Positions 26,626 to 35,926 of a stretch of DNA of 64,000 nucleotides are shown one piece after another. Position numbers and translations under genes: made by a program. The DNA is taken from positions 3,100,001 to 3,164,000 of the forward strand of contig NZ_CP070499.1 in assembly GCF_016925615.1 (NCBI RefSeq), written 5' to 3'. Position 1 is the stretch's first letter. Every line of letters begins with the position of its first letter. The notes under the pieces were generated by a model that searched no databases, was not told where the DNA came from, and saw nothing but the letters and a program-made list of their open reading frames with translations. This stretch comes from Natronosporangium hydrolyticum. GTDB taxonomy: Bacteria > Actinomycetota > Actinomycetes > Mycobacteriales > Micromonosporaceae.

Positions 26626-27598
26626 ACCCCAACTTCGCGCCTGGGGCCTGCTCGCCGGCTTCGCCGCCGACCTGCTGCTCGGCGACCCCCGCCGGCTCCA
26701 TCCGGTGGCAGGTTTCGGGCAACTCGCCGCAGCGCTGGAGCGGCGGATATACCGGGACCAGCGGGCCGCCGGAGTCGGGTACGTGAGCCTGCTCACCGTC
26801 GCGGCCGCCGCGGCCGGGTACGCGGGTGGGGCGCTCGCACGCCGGGGCGGACGACCGCCGGCGCTGCTGTGGCAGGCCGCGCTGACCTGGACCGCGCTCG
26901 GTGGCCGGTCCCTGACCCGGGAGGCCGGGGCGGTGGCCGCCGCCCTCGACCGGGGCGACCTGGCGACCGCACGGACCCGGCTGCGGTCGCTCTGTGCCCG
27001 CGACCCGGACCTGCTCGACGCAGCCGGGGTTGCCCGGGCGGCGGTGGAGTCGGTCGCCGAGAACACCTGCGACGCGGTGGTGGCTCCGCTGTTCTGGGGC
27101 GCTGTCGCCGGACCGGCCGGCACCGCCGGATTCCGCGCGGTCAACACAATGGACGCGATGGTCGGTTACCACACCAGCCGGTACGAACGGTTCGGCTGGG
27201 CGGCGGCCCGGCTAGACGATGCCGCCAACTGGTTGCCGGCGAGGGTGACCGCCGGGCTGGCGACGCTGCTCGCCCCGGTGGTCGGCGGTTCACCACGCCG
27301 GGCGTGGCGGGCATGGCGCCGCGACGGCCCCGGCCATCCGAGCCCGAACGCGGGCCGGGTGGAGGCCGCGTTCGCCGGCGCCCTCGGCCGGCGGCTCGGC
27401 GGGTCGGCGAACCGCTACGGCGACCACCTGGACCGGCGCCCCTCGTTGGGCGACGGCGCCGAGCCCACCGCGGCCGACATCCGTCGGACGATCCGGCTGG
27501 CCACCGCGGTCGGCGCCACCAGCGCCCTGCTGGCGGCAGCGGCCGCACAGGCAGTCACGGCATCGGCGAGGGACCTGCCGGTAAGGAGGCGGAGATGA
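26618..27598 (+). CDS. cbiB: Adenosylcobinamide-phosphate synthase CbiB/CobD
   Basis: This is the membrane enzyme attaching the aminopropanol (phosphate) arm to adenosylcobyric acid. The 326-residue protein has AADLLLGDPRRLHPVAGFG near the start, ESVAENTCDAVVAPLFW, AVNTMDAMVGYH, RFGWAAARLDDAANWLPARVT and PNAGRVEAAFAGALG, all strong family blocks, with several hydrophobic helices. ATG at 26618. The stop overlaps the cobQ start (ATGA). The name cobD is used for it in Pseudomonas-type nomenclature. Confidence 0.95.
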   Translation: MPEPQLRAWGLLAGFAADLLLGDPRRLHPVAGFGQLAAALERRIYRDQRAAGVGYVSLLTVAAAAAGYAGGALARRGGRPPALLWQAALTWTALGGRSLTREAGAVAAALDRGDLATARTRLRSLCARDPDLLDAAGVARAAVESVAENTCDAVVAPLFWGAVAGPAGTAGFRAVNTMDAMVGYHTSRYERFGWAAARLDDAANWLPARVTAGLATLLAPVVGGSPRRAWRAWRRDGPGHPSPNAGRVEAAFAGALGRRLGGSANRYGDHLDRRPSLGDGAEPTAADIRRTIRLATAVGATSALLAAAAAQAVTASARDLPVRRRR

Positions 27599-29130
27599 GC
27601 GGGGCGATCCTGTTCGCCGGCACCGGCTCGGATGTCGGCAAGAGTGTGTTGGTCGCCGGGGTGTGCCGATACCTGGCCCGGCGCGGCCACGCGGTGGCGC
27701 CGTTCAAGGCCCAGAATATGGCGCTCAACGCCGCGGTCACCGTGGGTGGCGAGATCGGTCGCGCGCAGGCGGCGCAGGCCGCCGCGGCCGGGGTTACTCC
27801 CGAAGTGGCGATGAACCCGATCCTGATCAAGCCGACCGGAGAACGCCACAGCCAGGTGGTGGTGATGGGCCGACCCGCGTTCGACGCCGACGCCCGGGAC
27901 TACCACGCCCGCCGGCAGGCGCTGCTGCCGACCGTTACCGGCGCGCTGGCGGACCTCCGCTCCCGGTTCGACGTGGTGGTCTGCGAAGGGGCCGGCAGCG
28001 CAGCCGAGATCAACCTGCGGCCGTACGATCTGACCAATCTGGGGCTGGCGCGCGCGGCCAACTTGCCGGTACTGCTGGTCACCGACATCGACCGGGGCGG
28101 CGCGTTCGGCGCGCTCTACGGCACGCTGGCGCTGTTGGAGCCCGCCGACCAGGCGCTGGTGGCCGGGTTCGTGATCAACCGGTTCCGGGGTGACCCGGCG
28201 GTGCTGGCCCCGGGGCTCGAGCAGCTGCGACAGCTCACCGGTCGACCCTGTCTCGGCGTACTGCCGCATGTGGATGGCGTGTCGCTGGACGCGGAGGATT
28301 CGCTGGCGCTGGAGCGACCGCTGCCCAGCACGCCGCCGCGGGGGCCGGACGGGCTGGAGGTGGTGGTGTTGCGGCTGCCGCGGATCAGCAATTTCACCGA
28401 TGTGGACGCGCTCGCCGCTGAACCGGGCGTCTCCGTTCGTTTCACCACCAGCGTCTCCGATGTACGCCGGGCCGACCTGGTGGTGGTGCCCGGCAGTAAG
28501 CACACCGTCGCCGACCTGGCCTGGCTGCGGTCGACGGGGCTGGCGGCGGCGATAGCCGAACGGGTCACCGCCGGCGCGCCAGTGCTCGGCGTCTGCGGCG
28601 GCTACCAACTGCTGGGCGACGAGATCATCGACGAGGTGGAGTCCGGCGCCGGCACGGTGGCCGGGCTCGGGGTGTTGCCGGTCCGCACCGACTTCCATCC
28701 GGAGAAGACGGTCGGGCAGGTGACCGGCGTCGCGCCCGAGTTCGGTGGGGCGGCGGCCGGAGGCTACGAGATCCGCCACGGTCGGGTCTCGCGGCAGGGG
28801 GGCCGAGCCTGGCTGCGCCGCGCCGACGGCGCCGACGAGGGCTGCGCGGTAGCTGAGACCTACGGCACCAGCTGGCACGGCGTGCTGGAGTACGACTCGC
28901 TGCGCCGGGCGCTGCTCGCCCGGGTCGCTGACCGCCGTGGTCTGCGGTGGCAGCCTGGCGACGAATCCTTCGCGGCGGTGCGGCAGCGCCGCTACGACCA
29001 GCTCGGCGACCTGGTCGAGTCGCATCTGGACACTGACGCACTGTGGTCGTTGATCGCCGACGGACCACCACCAGACCTGCCCGTCGCCGCCCCCGGCGGC
29101 GCCCCACCTCCCCCGGAGCTACCTCGATGA
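27595..29130 (+). CDS. cobQ: Cobyric acid synthase CobQ
   Basis: CobQ is the ATP- and glutamine-dependent amidase converting adenosylcobyrinate a,c-diamide to adenosylcobyric acid. The 511-residue protein has the dethiobiotin-synthetase-like N-terminal domain (FAGTGSDVGKSVLVAG, PFKAQNMALNA, CEGAGSAAEINL) and a C-terminal glutamine amidotransferase with the nucleophile in VLGVCGGYQLLG and the His in TSWHGVLE. The last 15 residues are Pro-rich. A 64-bp gap separates it from cobUC. Confidence 0.97.
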   Translation: MSGAILFAGTGSDVGKSVLVAGVCRYLARRGHAVAPFKAQNMALNAAVTVGGEIGRAQAAQAAAAGVTPEVAMNPILIKPTGERHSQVVVMGRPAFDADARDYHARRQALLPTVTGALADLRSRFDVVVCEGAGSAAEINLRPYDLTNLGLARAANLPVLLVTDIDRGGAFGALYGTLALLEPADQALVAGFVINRFRGDPAVLAPGLEQLRQLTGRPCLGVLPHVDGVSLDAEDSLALERPLPSTPPRGPDGLEVVVLRLPRISNFTDVDALAAEPGVSVRFTTSVSDVRRADLVVVPGSKHTVADLAWLRSTGLAAAIAERVTAGAPVLGVCGGYQLLGDEIIDEVESGAGTVAGLGVLPVRTDFHPEKTVGQVTGVAPEFGGAAAGGYEIRHGRVSRQGGRAWLRRADGADEGCAVAETYGTSWHGVLEYDSLRRALLARVADRRGLRWQPGDESFAAVRQRRYDQLGDLVESHLDTDALWSLIADGPPPDLPVAAPGGAPPPPELPR

Positions 29131-29194
29131 CCCCCACTCTGCCTAGCGCCGCCGCCGGCCCACGGCCCCGTGGCCACCGGATGGTGGTGGCCCG

Positions 29195-30844
29195 ATGAGC
29201 CGGATACTGCTGCTGGGCGGGGTCCGCTCCGGCAAGAGCCGACGGGCGGGCGCGGTGGCGAGCGCGCTCGCCACCGACCGCGGCGCCCCGGTGTGTTATG
29301 TGGCCACCGGCACCCCCAGCGATCCGGAGCTGGTCGAGCGCATCGCGTCCCACCAGCGCGACCGGCCGGCACACTGGCGCACCATCGCCACCCGGGCCGT
29401 CGCCGCGACCCTCCGCGAGGTGCCGGACGAGGCGATCGTGATCATTGAAGATCTGGAGGGCTGGCTCGCCGAGCAGATGACCGCCGAGCAGCTGTGGACC
29501 GAGGCCGAGGTGGCGCCGTGGGGCGAGGACGGCGATGCCGCCCGGGCCCGGATCCGCGCCGCGGCCGCCGACTGGTGGGGGTACGCCGGGCAGCGTCGTG
29601 GGGCGACCATAATCACCGCCGGACAGCCCGGCGCCGGCGTCATCCCGGCCTCCGCCTCGGTCCGGCGCTGGGTGGACCTGCACGGTGAGCTGGTGCAGCT
29701 ACTCAGCACCGAGGCCGACCGGGTGGAGCTGGTGGTCGCCGGCCGGGTGACCCGACTGCCGACCGAACCGCCGCCGCTGATCACGCAGGCGCCCGCCGAC
29801 CCGGCACCGGCCGACGAGGCGGTGGACCTGCGCGACCACGGTGACCAGCAGGTACCGCCGGGCACCGTAGACTTGGCGGTCAACGTCCTACCCGGGCCGC
29901 CAGCGTGGCTGCGCGAACGAATCACCGACGAGCTGGCCGGGCTCGCCGGCTATCCGGACGAGACCGCGGCCCGGCACGCGGCAGCGCAACGGCATGGCCG
30001 CACCCCGCCCGAGTGCCTGCCGCTCAACGGCGCGGCCGAGGGGTTCTGGCTACTGGCCCAGGTGCTCCGGCCCAGGCTCGCCGCCTGCGTACACCCGTCG
30101 TTCACCGAGGGCGAGGCGGCGCTGCGGGCCGCCGGCACCACCGTCACCCGGGTCTTCCGTGAACCCGACAGCTGGCGGCTCGATCCGTCGCAGATCCCGG
30201 CCGAGGCGGACCTGGTGGTGCTCGGCCGCCCAGACAACCCCACCGGGATGGCAGACGACCGGTCGGTGATCGAAGCGCTGTGCCGGCCGGGTCGGGTGGT
30301 GGTGCTGGACGAGGCGTTCGCCGACTTCCTGCCCGACGGGGAGGGCCTCGCAGCAACGACTGACCTGCCAGGACTGGTCGTGCTCCGCAGCCTGACCAAG
30401 CTTTGGGGGATGGCCGGGCTGCGGGTCGGTTACCTGCTCGCCGAGTCGGCGCTGGTGTCGCGGCTGGCAGCGGCCCGGCAACCGTGGTCGGTGAACTCGC
30501 TCGCGCTTGCCGCGCTGACCGCCTGCTGCCAACCCGCCGCCGAGCCCGAGCGCCGAGATCGGGCGCGGCAGGTCGGGCAGCGGCGGGAGGCGCTGCTGCG
30601 GGAGCTACGCGAGGTCCCGGGGCTCCGGGTCTGGCCGGCGGCGGCGAACTTCCTGCTGCTGCGCACTGAGCGTCGCGACCTGCGCGAGCGACTGCTCGCC
30701 GACGGGCTCGCGGTCCGCCGCGGCGACACCTTTCCCGGTCTCGACCCGCGCTACATACGGGTGGCGGTGACCGACGAGCAGACCGGCCACCAGCTGGTAC
30801 GCGCGCTCCACCGACACCTTTCACCCGCACCGGAGGCATCGTGA
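29195..30844 (+). CDS. cobUC: CobU-CobC fusion: cobinamide kinase/guanylyltransferase plus threonine-phosphate decarboxylase
   Basis: This 549-residue protein joins two nucleotide-loop enzymes. About 1-185 is CobU: P-loop LLLGGVRSGKSRRA, YVATGTPSDPE, and the His-containing RIASHQRDRP, where the guanylylated His lies in CobU. About 215-549 is a fold-type-I PLP enzyme like Salmonella CobD (called CobC in Pseudomonas). It has LGRPDNPTGMA, VVLDEAFADFL and SLTKLWGMAGLRVGYLL with the PLP lysine, and would make aminopropanol phosphate from threonine phosphate. The CobU Walker B strand reads VIIEDLEGW instead of the usual Asp-Cys. The stop overlaps cobT (GTGA). Confidence 0.92.
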   Translation: MSRILLLGGVRSGKSRRAGAVASALATDRGAPVCYVATGTPSDPELVERIASHQRDRPAHWRTIATRAVAATLREVPDEAIVIIEDLEGWLAEQMTAEQLWTEAEVAPWGEDGDAARARIRAAAADWWGYAGQRRGATIITAGQPGAGVIPASASVRRWVDLHGELVQLLSTEADRVELVVAGRVTRLPTEPPPLITQAPADPAPADEAVDLRDHGDQQVPPGTVDLAVNVLPGPPAWLRERITDELAGLAGYPDETAARHAAAQRHGRTPPECLPLNGAAEGFWLLAQVLRPRLAACVHPSFTEGEAALRAAGTTVTRVFREPDSWRLDPSQIPAEADLVVLGRPDNPTGMADDRSVIEALCRPGRVVVLDEAFADFLPDGEGLAATTDLPGLVVLRSLTKLWGMAGLRVGYLLAESALVSRLAAARQPWSVNSLALAALTACCQPAAEPERRDRARQVGQRREALLRELREVPGLRVWPAAANFLLLRTERRDLRERLLADGLAVRRGDTFPGLDPRYIRVAVTDEQTGHQLVRALHRHLSPAPEAS

Positions 30845-31929
30845 CCGAGTCGCTGACCACCCTGGTGGCCGCAGTCCACCCGATCGACCAGGCAGCCGCC
30901 GACGCGGCCCGGGATCGGCACGCTCGGCTGGCCAAACCCGCCGGCAGCCTGGGCCGGTTGGAGGAGGTGGGGGCGCAGCTGGCGGCGATCGCCGGTGCCT
31001 GCCCGCCGCCGCCGGTCGACCGGCCCGGGCTGGTGATCGCCGCGGCCGACCACGGCGTACACGTCCAGCAGGTGACCCCGTGGCCGCAGCAGGTCACCGC
31101 GGCGATGGTGGAGACCTTCCGGGCGGGGCGGGCGACCGCGAACGCGCTGGCGGCGCTGGTGGGCGCCGAGGTCGCGGTGCTGGACGCCGGGGTGGTGACG
31201 CCGCTGGCTGACGGCGAGGCCGCGGCCGGTGCCGCCATCCCGCTGGTTCGGGCCGGGATCCGGGCCGGCACCGAAGACATCACCGCAGCGGATGCGATGA
31301 CGCTGCCGGAGTGCGTCGCCGCGGTCCAGGCCGGGGCGGCGACCGCCGACTCGCTGCTCGACCGCGGCATCGATCTGCTGATCGGTGGGGACATGGGGAT
31401 CGCCAACACCACCGCCGCGGCGGCGCTGATCGCGGCGTACACCGGCGCATCGGCCGAGGCGGTGACCGGGCGCGGCACCGGGGTGGACGACCCGACGTAC
31501 CGGCGCAAGCAGGAGGTGGTGGCGAAGGCCGTCGCCCGCCACCGGGCCCAGACCACTGCACCCCGGGCCGGGCTGCCCAGCTTGGCCGCTCTCGGGGGGC
31601 TGGAGCACGCTGCGCTGACCGGGGTGCTGCTGGCCGGAGCCGCCCGCCGGGTGCCGGTACTGCTCGACGGGGTCAACGCGGTAGCTGCCGCGCTCGCCGC
31701 GACCGCGATCTGCCCGCCGGTGGCCGGCTACCTGATCGCCGGCCACCGGTCGGCCGAACCGGGCGCTAGCGCCGGCCTCGCCCAGCTGGGCCTATCGCCG
31801 CTGCTGGAGCTGGAGATGCGGCTCGGGGAGGGCACGGGGGCGCTGGCCGCGGTCGGGCTGGTCCGGGCCGCCGCGACGGTACTGCGGGAGGTCGCCACCC
31901 TGGATGAGCTGGGGTTGGCCGGCGGCTGA
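30841..31929 (+). CDS. cobT: Nicotinate-nucleotide-dimethylbenzimidazole phosphoribosyltransferase CobT
   Basis: CobT makes alpha-ribazole-5'-phosphate from NaMN and dimethylbenzimidazole. The 362-residue protein has RLAKPAGSLGRLE near residue 28, IAAADHGVHVQQVTPWP, LLIGGDMGIANTTAAAAL, and LEMRLGEGTGA with the catalytic Glu. No bluB (DMB synthase) is seen in this window, so DMB must be made elsewhere or imported. The start overlaps cobUC, and the stop shares one base with cobS. Confidence 0.96.
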   Translation: MTESLTTLVAAVHPIDQAAADAARDRHARLAKPAGSLGRLEEVGAQLAAIAGACPPPPVDRPGLVIAAADHGVHVQQVTPWPQQVTAAMVETFRAGRATANALAALVGAEVAVLDAGVVTPLADGEAAAGAAIPLVRAGIRAGTEDITAADAMTLPECVAAVQAGAATADSLLDRGIDLLIGGDMGIANTTAAAALIAAYTGASAEAVTGRGTGVDDPTYRRKQEVVAKAVARHRAQTTAPRAGLPSLAALGGLEHAALTGVLLAGAARRVPVLLDGVNAVAAALAATAICPPVAGYLIAGHRSAEPGASAGLAQLGLSPLLELEMRLGEGTGALAAVGLVRAAATVLREVATLDELGLAGG

Positions 31930-32669
31930 TGCGCGACGCGCTCGGCTTCCTCACCGTTCTGCCGGTCCGGGCCGGCCCGTTGACTGCCCGCGCGGTCGCG
32001 CTGTTCCCGGTGGTCGGCGCCCTGATCGGAGCGACCTGGGTGGCGGCGGGCTGGCTGGGCTACCAGCTCGGGGGCCCGCTGGTGGCGGCTGCGCTGGTGC
32101 TGGCGGTGGATCTGGTGATCACCGGAGCCCTGCACCTCGATGGCCTCGCCGACACCGCCGACGGGCTCGCCGCCCACCGCCCGCCGGACCAGGTCCGGGA
32201 GGTGATGAAGGATCCGCGGATCGGCGCGGTCGGCGCCGCCGCCCTGACCACCACCCTGTTGCTGCGGTTCGCACTGCTGGCGGCGCTGGTCGAGGCGCTG
32301 ACCAGCCCGGTGGGGTGGCTGGCGCTGGCCACCGTCCCGGTGGTGGGGCGGTGCGGGTTGGTCCTGCTGTTGGCTGCCGCCCGACCCAGGCGAGACTCGC
32401 TCGCGGCCGGTCCAGTTGCCGCCGTCCGCGGCGCCAGCGTGGTGGCCGCAGCCGGGCTAACCGTCCTGCTGGTGCTGCTCGGCGCTGGCGGATGGGCACT
32501 CTTCGCCGCCGCTGCGGCGCTGCTGGCGGCGGTCACGGTGGTCCGGCGGTGGTGGTGGCGCCGGCTCGGCGCCGCCGGTGACACCATCGGCGCCGGCGGT
32601 CTCCTTACCGAGCTGCTGATGCTCGGCGGACTACTCGGCGTGGTGGCGCTCGGCGGGTCGCTGTGGTGA
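31929..32669 (+). CDS. cobS: Adenosylcobinamide-GDP ribazoletransferase CobS (CobV)
   Basis: This is the integral membrane enzyme joining adenosylcobinamide-GDP with alpha-ribazole(-P) to give cobalamin (phosphate). The 246-residue protein has about six or seven hydrophobic helices, with the family sequence ALHLDGLADTADGLAAH near residue 62 and REVMKDPRIGAVGAAAL. It is the last gene of the cobC-cbiB-cobQ-cobUC-cobT-cobS operon. The name collides with the chelatase subunit CobS, which is unrelated. Confidence 0.95.
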   Translation: MRDALGFLTVLPVRAGPLTARAVALFPVVGALIGATWVAAGWLGYQLGGPLVAAALVLAVDLVITGALHLDGLADTADGLAAHRPPDQVREVMKDPRIGAVGAAALTTTLLLRFALLAALVEALTSPVGWLALATVPVVGRCGLVLLLAAARPRRDSLAAGPVAAVRGASVVAAAGLTVLLVLLGAGGWALFAAAAALLAAVTVVRRWWWRRLGAAGDTIGAGGLLTELLMLGGLLGVVALGGSLW

Positions 32670-32685
32670 CCGATAGGGTCGCGGT

Positions 32686-32994
32686 ATGGCAGTGGTGAAG
32701 ATCAACGCGATCGAGGTGCCGGAAGGCGCCGGCCCCGAGTTGGAGAAGCGCTTCGCCGCCCGGCAGGGGGCGGTCGAGGGAGCGCCCGGTTTCCTCGGCT
32801 TCGAGCTGCTCCGGCCGGTCGCTGGCGACAACCGTTACTTCGTCTACACCAAGTGGGAGAGCGAAGAGGCGTTCCAGGCCTGGTCAGGCGGCTCTGGCAA
32901 GCAGGCGCACGCGGGTGAACGCGCCAAGCCGGTGGCCTCCGGCGCGACGCTGCTGGAGTTCGAGGTGGTCCAGCACGCCGACCCGGCCGCCTGA
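32686..32994 (+). CDS. mhuD: MhuD-like heme-degrading monooxygenase
   Basis: This 102-residue ferredoxin-like (ABM fold) protein closely follows Mycobacterium tuberculosis MhuD, which opens heme to mycobilins and releases iron without making CO. The MVVKINAIEVPxGAGPELEKRFA start, FLGFxLLRPV and WESxEAFQAW are shared. The functional residues fall at the same numbers: Asn7, Trp66 and the heme-ligand His75. It begins 16 bp after cobS and could be co-transcribed, though it also precedes typA. Role in iron recovery from heme is inferred from the family. Confidence 0.88.
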   Translation: MAVVKINAIEVPEGAGPELEKRFAARQGAVEGAPGFLGFELLRPVAGDNRYFVYTKWESEEAFQAWSGGSGKQAHAGERAKPVASGATLLEFEVVQHADPAA

Positions 32995-33078
32995 GTTCGG
33001 CCGGCTGCCTACCTGCGCGGGGTGACGATGGTCGCTGTCGACCGGTGTGCTGCGGCCGCGTCACCCGGGTAGGGAAAG

Positions 33079-34956
33079 ATGATGGGTATGTCCCTGCGTA
33101 CCGATCTTCGCAACGTCGCCATCGTCGCCCACGTCGACCACGGCAAAACCACCCTGGTCGACGCCATGCTCCGGCGGGCCGGCGCGGTCGCCTCGCGGGG
33201 TGAGCTCACCGACCGGGTCATGGACTCCATGGACCTGGAGCGGGAAAAGGGCATCACCATCCTGGCCAAGAACACCGCGGTGCGGTATCTACCCGCCGCC
33301 GGGGACCCGGTCACCATCAACATCATCGACACTCCGGGCCACGCCGACTTCGGTGGCGAGGTGGAGCGCGGCCTGACCATGGTCGACGGGGTGCTGCTGC
33401 TGGTCGACGCGAGCGAAGGGCCGCTGCCGCAGACCCGGTTCGTGCTGCGGAAGGCGCTCGCCGCCCGGCTGCCGATCATCCTTGTGATCAACAAGGTCGA
33501 CCGCGCTGACGCCCGGATCAAGGAGGTGGTCAACGACACCTACGAGCTCTTCCTGGATCTGGCCGACGCCGACTCCGGCGACGACCTGCTCGACTTCCCG
33601 ATCGTCTACGCCTGTGCCCGGGACGGGGTGGCGTCACTGACCGCCCCCGCCGACGGCACGGTGCCCACCGACTCCGACAACCTCGAGCCGCTGTTCGCGA
33701 CCCTGCTCGAGCACATCCCCGCCCCCACCTACCAGGAGGGCGCACCGCTGCAGGCGCACGTGACCAACCTCGACTCGTCGCCGTTCCTGGGTCGGCTGGC
33801 GCTGTGCCGGGTCCGGCAGGGCACCATCCTCAAGGGCCAGCAGGTCGGCTGGTGCCGCCGCGACGGCAGCGTCGCCCAGGTCAAGGTCACCGAGCTGCTG
33901 ATGACCGACGGGCTGGAGCGCAAGCCCGCCGCCGAAGCGGGGCCGGGCGACATTATCGCGGTCGCCGGCATCCCTGAGATCACCATCGGCGAGACCCTGG
34001 CCGATCCGGAGGACCCCCGCCCGCTGCCACTGATCACCGTCGACGAGCCGGCGATCAGCATGACCATCGGGATCAACACCTCCCCCTTCGCCGGCCGGGT
34101 CAAGGGCAGCAAGGTGACCGCGCGGTTGGTCAAGGACCGGCTCGATCGGGAGCTGATCGGCAACGTGTCGTTGCGGGTGCTGCCCACTGGCCGGCCGGAT
34201 GCCTGGGAGGTCCAGGGGCGGGGCGAGCTGGCGCTGGCGATCCTGGTCGAGCAGATGCGCCGTGAGCAGTACGAACTGACCGTCGGCAAACCCCAGGTGG
34301 TGACCAAGGAGATCGACGGCAAGCTCTGCGAGCCGGTCGAGCGGCTCACCATCGACGCGCCCGAGGAGTTCCTCGGCGCCATCACCCAACTGCTCGCCAC
34401 CCGCAAAGGCCGGATGGAGCACCTGGTCAACCACGGCACCGGCTGGGTCCGGATGGACTGGCTGGTGCCGGCGCGCGGGCTGATCGGGTTCCGCACCGAG
34501 TTCCTGACCGAGACCCGCGGCGCCGGCCTGGCCCACCACGTCTTCGAGCAGTACGCCCCCTGGTTCGGCGAGCTGCGGACCCGGGCGTCGGGCTCGCTGG
34601 TCGCCGACCGGACCGGGGCGGCCACTTCGTTCGCGATGTTCAATCTGCAGCAACGCGGGGTGATGTTCGTCGAACCGGGCACCGAGGTCTACTCCGGCAT
34701 GATCGTGGGCGAGAACTCCCGCTCCGACGACCTGGATGTCAACATCACCAAGGAAAAGAAGCTCACCAACATGCGCTCCTCCACCGCCGAAGAGCTGGAG
34801 CGGTTGGTCCCGCCGCGGCGGCTGTCGCTGGAGCAGGCGCTGGAGTTCTGCCGGGCCGACGAGTGCGTGGAGGTCACCCCGGACGCGATCCGGCTCCGGA
34901 AGGTGGTGCTCGACGCGACCGAGCGGGCCCGCACCGCCCGCCGTGCCGGGGCATGA
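33079..34956 (+). CDS. typA: Translational GTPase TypA/BipA
   Basis: This is a ribosome-associated GTPase of the EF-G family involved in ribosome assembly and stress adaptation. The 625-residue protein has VAIVAHVDHGKTTLVDAML (G1), REKGITILAKN (G2), DTPGHADFGGE (G3) and VINKVDRADA (G4). It also has the TypA-specific C-terminal domain with RGLIGFRTEFLT and GAGLAHHVFEQYAPW. ATGs at 33079, 33082 and 33088 are all possible starts. The stop overlaps the next gene (ATGA). Confidence 0.96.
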   Translation: MMGMSLRTDLRNVAIVAHVDHGKTTLVDAMLRRAGAVASRGELTDRVMDSMDLEREKGITILAKNTAVRYLPAAGDPVTINIIDTPGHADFGGEVERGLTMVDGVLLLVDASEGPLPQTRFVLRKALAARLPIILVINKVDRADARIKEVVNDTYELFLDLADADSGDDLLDFPIVYACARDGVASLTAPADGTVPTDSDNLEPLFATLLEHIPAPTYQEGAPLQAHVTNLDSSPFLGRLALCRVRQGTILKGQQVGWCRRDGSVAQVKVTELLMTDGLERKPAAEAGPGDIIAVAGIPEITIGETLADPEDPRPLPLITVDEPAISMTIGINTSPFAGRVKGSKVTARLVKDRLDRELIGNVSLRVLPTGRPDAWEVQGRGELALAILVEQMRREQYELTVGKPQVVTKEIDGKLCEPVERLTIDAPEEFLGAITQLLATRKGRMEHLVNHGTGWVRMDWLVPARGLIGFRTEFLTETRGAGLAHHVFEQYAPWFGELRTRASGSLVADRTGAATSFAMFNLQQRGVMFVEPGTEVYSGMIVGENSRSDDLDVNITKEKKLTNMRSSTAEELERLVPPRRLSLEQALEFCRADECVEVTPDAIRLRKVVLDATERARTARRAGA

Positions 34957-35888
34957 CCGCGAGACGCTGGTCGCTCGCGCTCCTGTCGTTGCCGCTGCTG
35001 CTGGGGGCGTGCGGGGCTCCCAGCGACCCGGAACAGGCTCCGACGGAGCCGCCCCCGACGTCACCCGCCGAGCCGCTCCCAACCCGCGGGGAGACGGTCA
35101 CCGTCGACCTCGCCGACCGGCCGTTTCCGCTGCACGTACCCGGCGTGTACGACCCGGCGGAGCCGGCGCCGCTGGTCGTGCTGCTGCACGGCTTCCAAGC
35201 CGACGGCATGACCCAGGAGGCTTATTTCCGGCTCACCGCCGAATCGGAACGCCGCGGCTTCCTCTATGCGGTGCCCGACGGCAGCCTGGGTCAAGCCGAC
35301 GTCCGGTTCTGGAACGCGTCACCGGCCTGCTGCGACTTCGGTGGCACCGGGGTCGACGACTCCGGCTATCTTCGGGACCTGCTAGACAGGGTCACCGCCG
35401 AGTATTCGGTAGACCACACGAGGGTCTACCTGGTCGGCCACTCCAACGGCGGATTCATGGCTTACCGGGCAGCCTGTGACCACGCCAGTGAGATCACCGC
35501 GATCGTGTCGCTCGCTGGCGCCGCCATCGACCCGGCGGACTGCGCCCCGGAGCGGCCGGTCAGCGTGCTCCAGATCCACGGCACCGAGGACGACACCATC
35601 CGCTTCGACGGCGGCGCCAACCTCGGCCGGCCGTACCCGTCGGTCGAGCAGACCCTCGCCCAGTGGCGGGAACACAACAGCTGCAGCGCGCAGACCGCCG
35701 ACTCCCCCGACCTCGACCTCGACCTCGGGCTGCCCGGCGAGGAGACCGCGGTGACCAGCTACCCCGACTGCGCCGAACAGAGCCGGGTCGAACTCTGGCG
35801 CATCGAGGGCGGCGGTCATGTCCCACCGCTGACCGCCGACTTCGCGCCGGCTGTGCTCGACTTCTTGTACGCGCAGACCCGGCCCTGA
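34953..35888 (+). CDS. Secreted lipoprotein esterase, PHB-depolymerase/LpqC-like
   Basis: This 311-residue alpha/beta hydrolase has a signal peptide and lipobox (LLLGAC, Cys20), followed by a Pro/Thr-rich spacer to about residue 45. It has an oxyanion HGF segment (VVLLHGFQADG), nucleophile GHSNGGF, acid in HGTEDDTIRF and catalytic His in GGGHVPP. The paired Cys in ASPACCDFGG is typical of secreted esterase/feruloyl esterase and polyhydroxybutyrate depolymerase relatives. It would be anchored to the outer face of the membrane. The natural substrate is unknown. The ATG overlaps the typA stop. Confidence 0.85.
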   Translation: MTARRWSLALLSLPLLLGACGAPSDPEQAPTEPPPTSPAEPLPTRGETVTVDLADRPFPLHVPGVYDPAEPAPLVVLLHGFQADGMTQEAYFRLTAESERRGFLYAVPDGSLGQADVRFWNASPACCDFGGTGVDDSGYLRDLLDRVTAEYSVDHTRVYLVGHSNGGFMAYRAACDHASEITAIVSLAGAAIDPADCAPERPVSVLQIHGTEDDTIRFDGGANLGRPYPSVEQTLAQWREHNSCSAQTADSPDLDLDLGLPGEETAVTSYPDCAEQSRVELWRIEGGGHVPPLTADFAPAVLDFLYAQTRP

Positions 35889-35926
35889 CCTCCCGGGACG
35901 CCCTGGGCAAGGCCGGGGTGTGAAGG

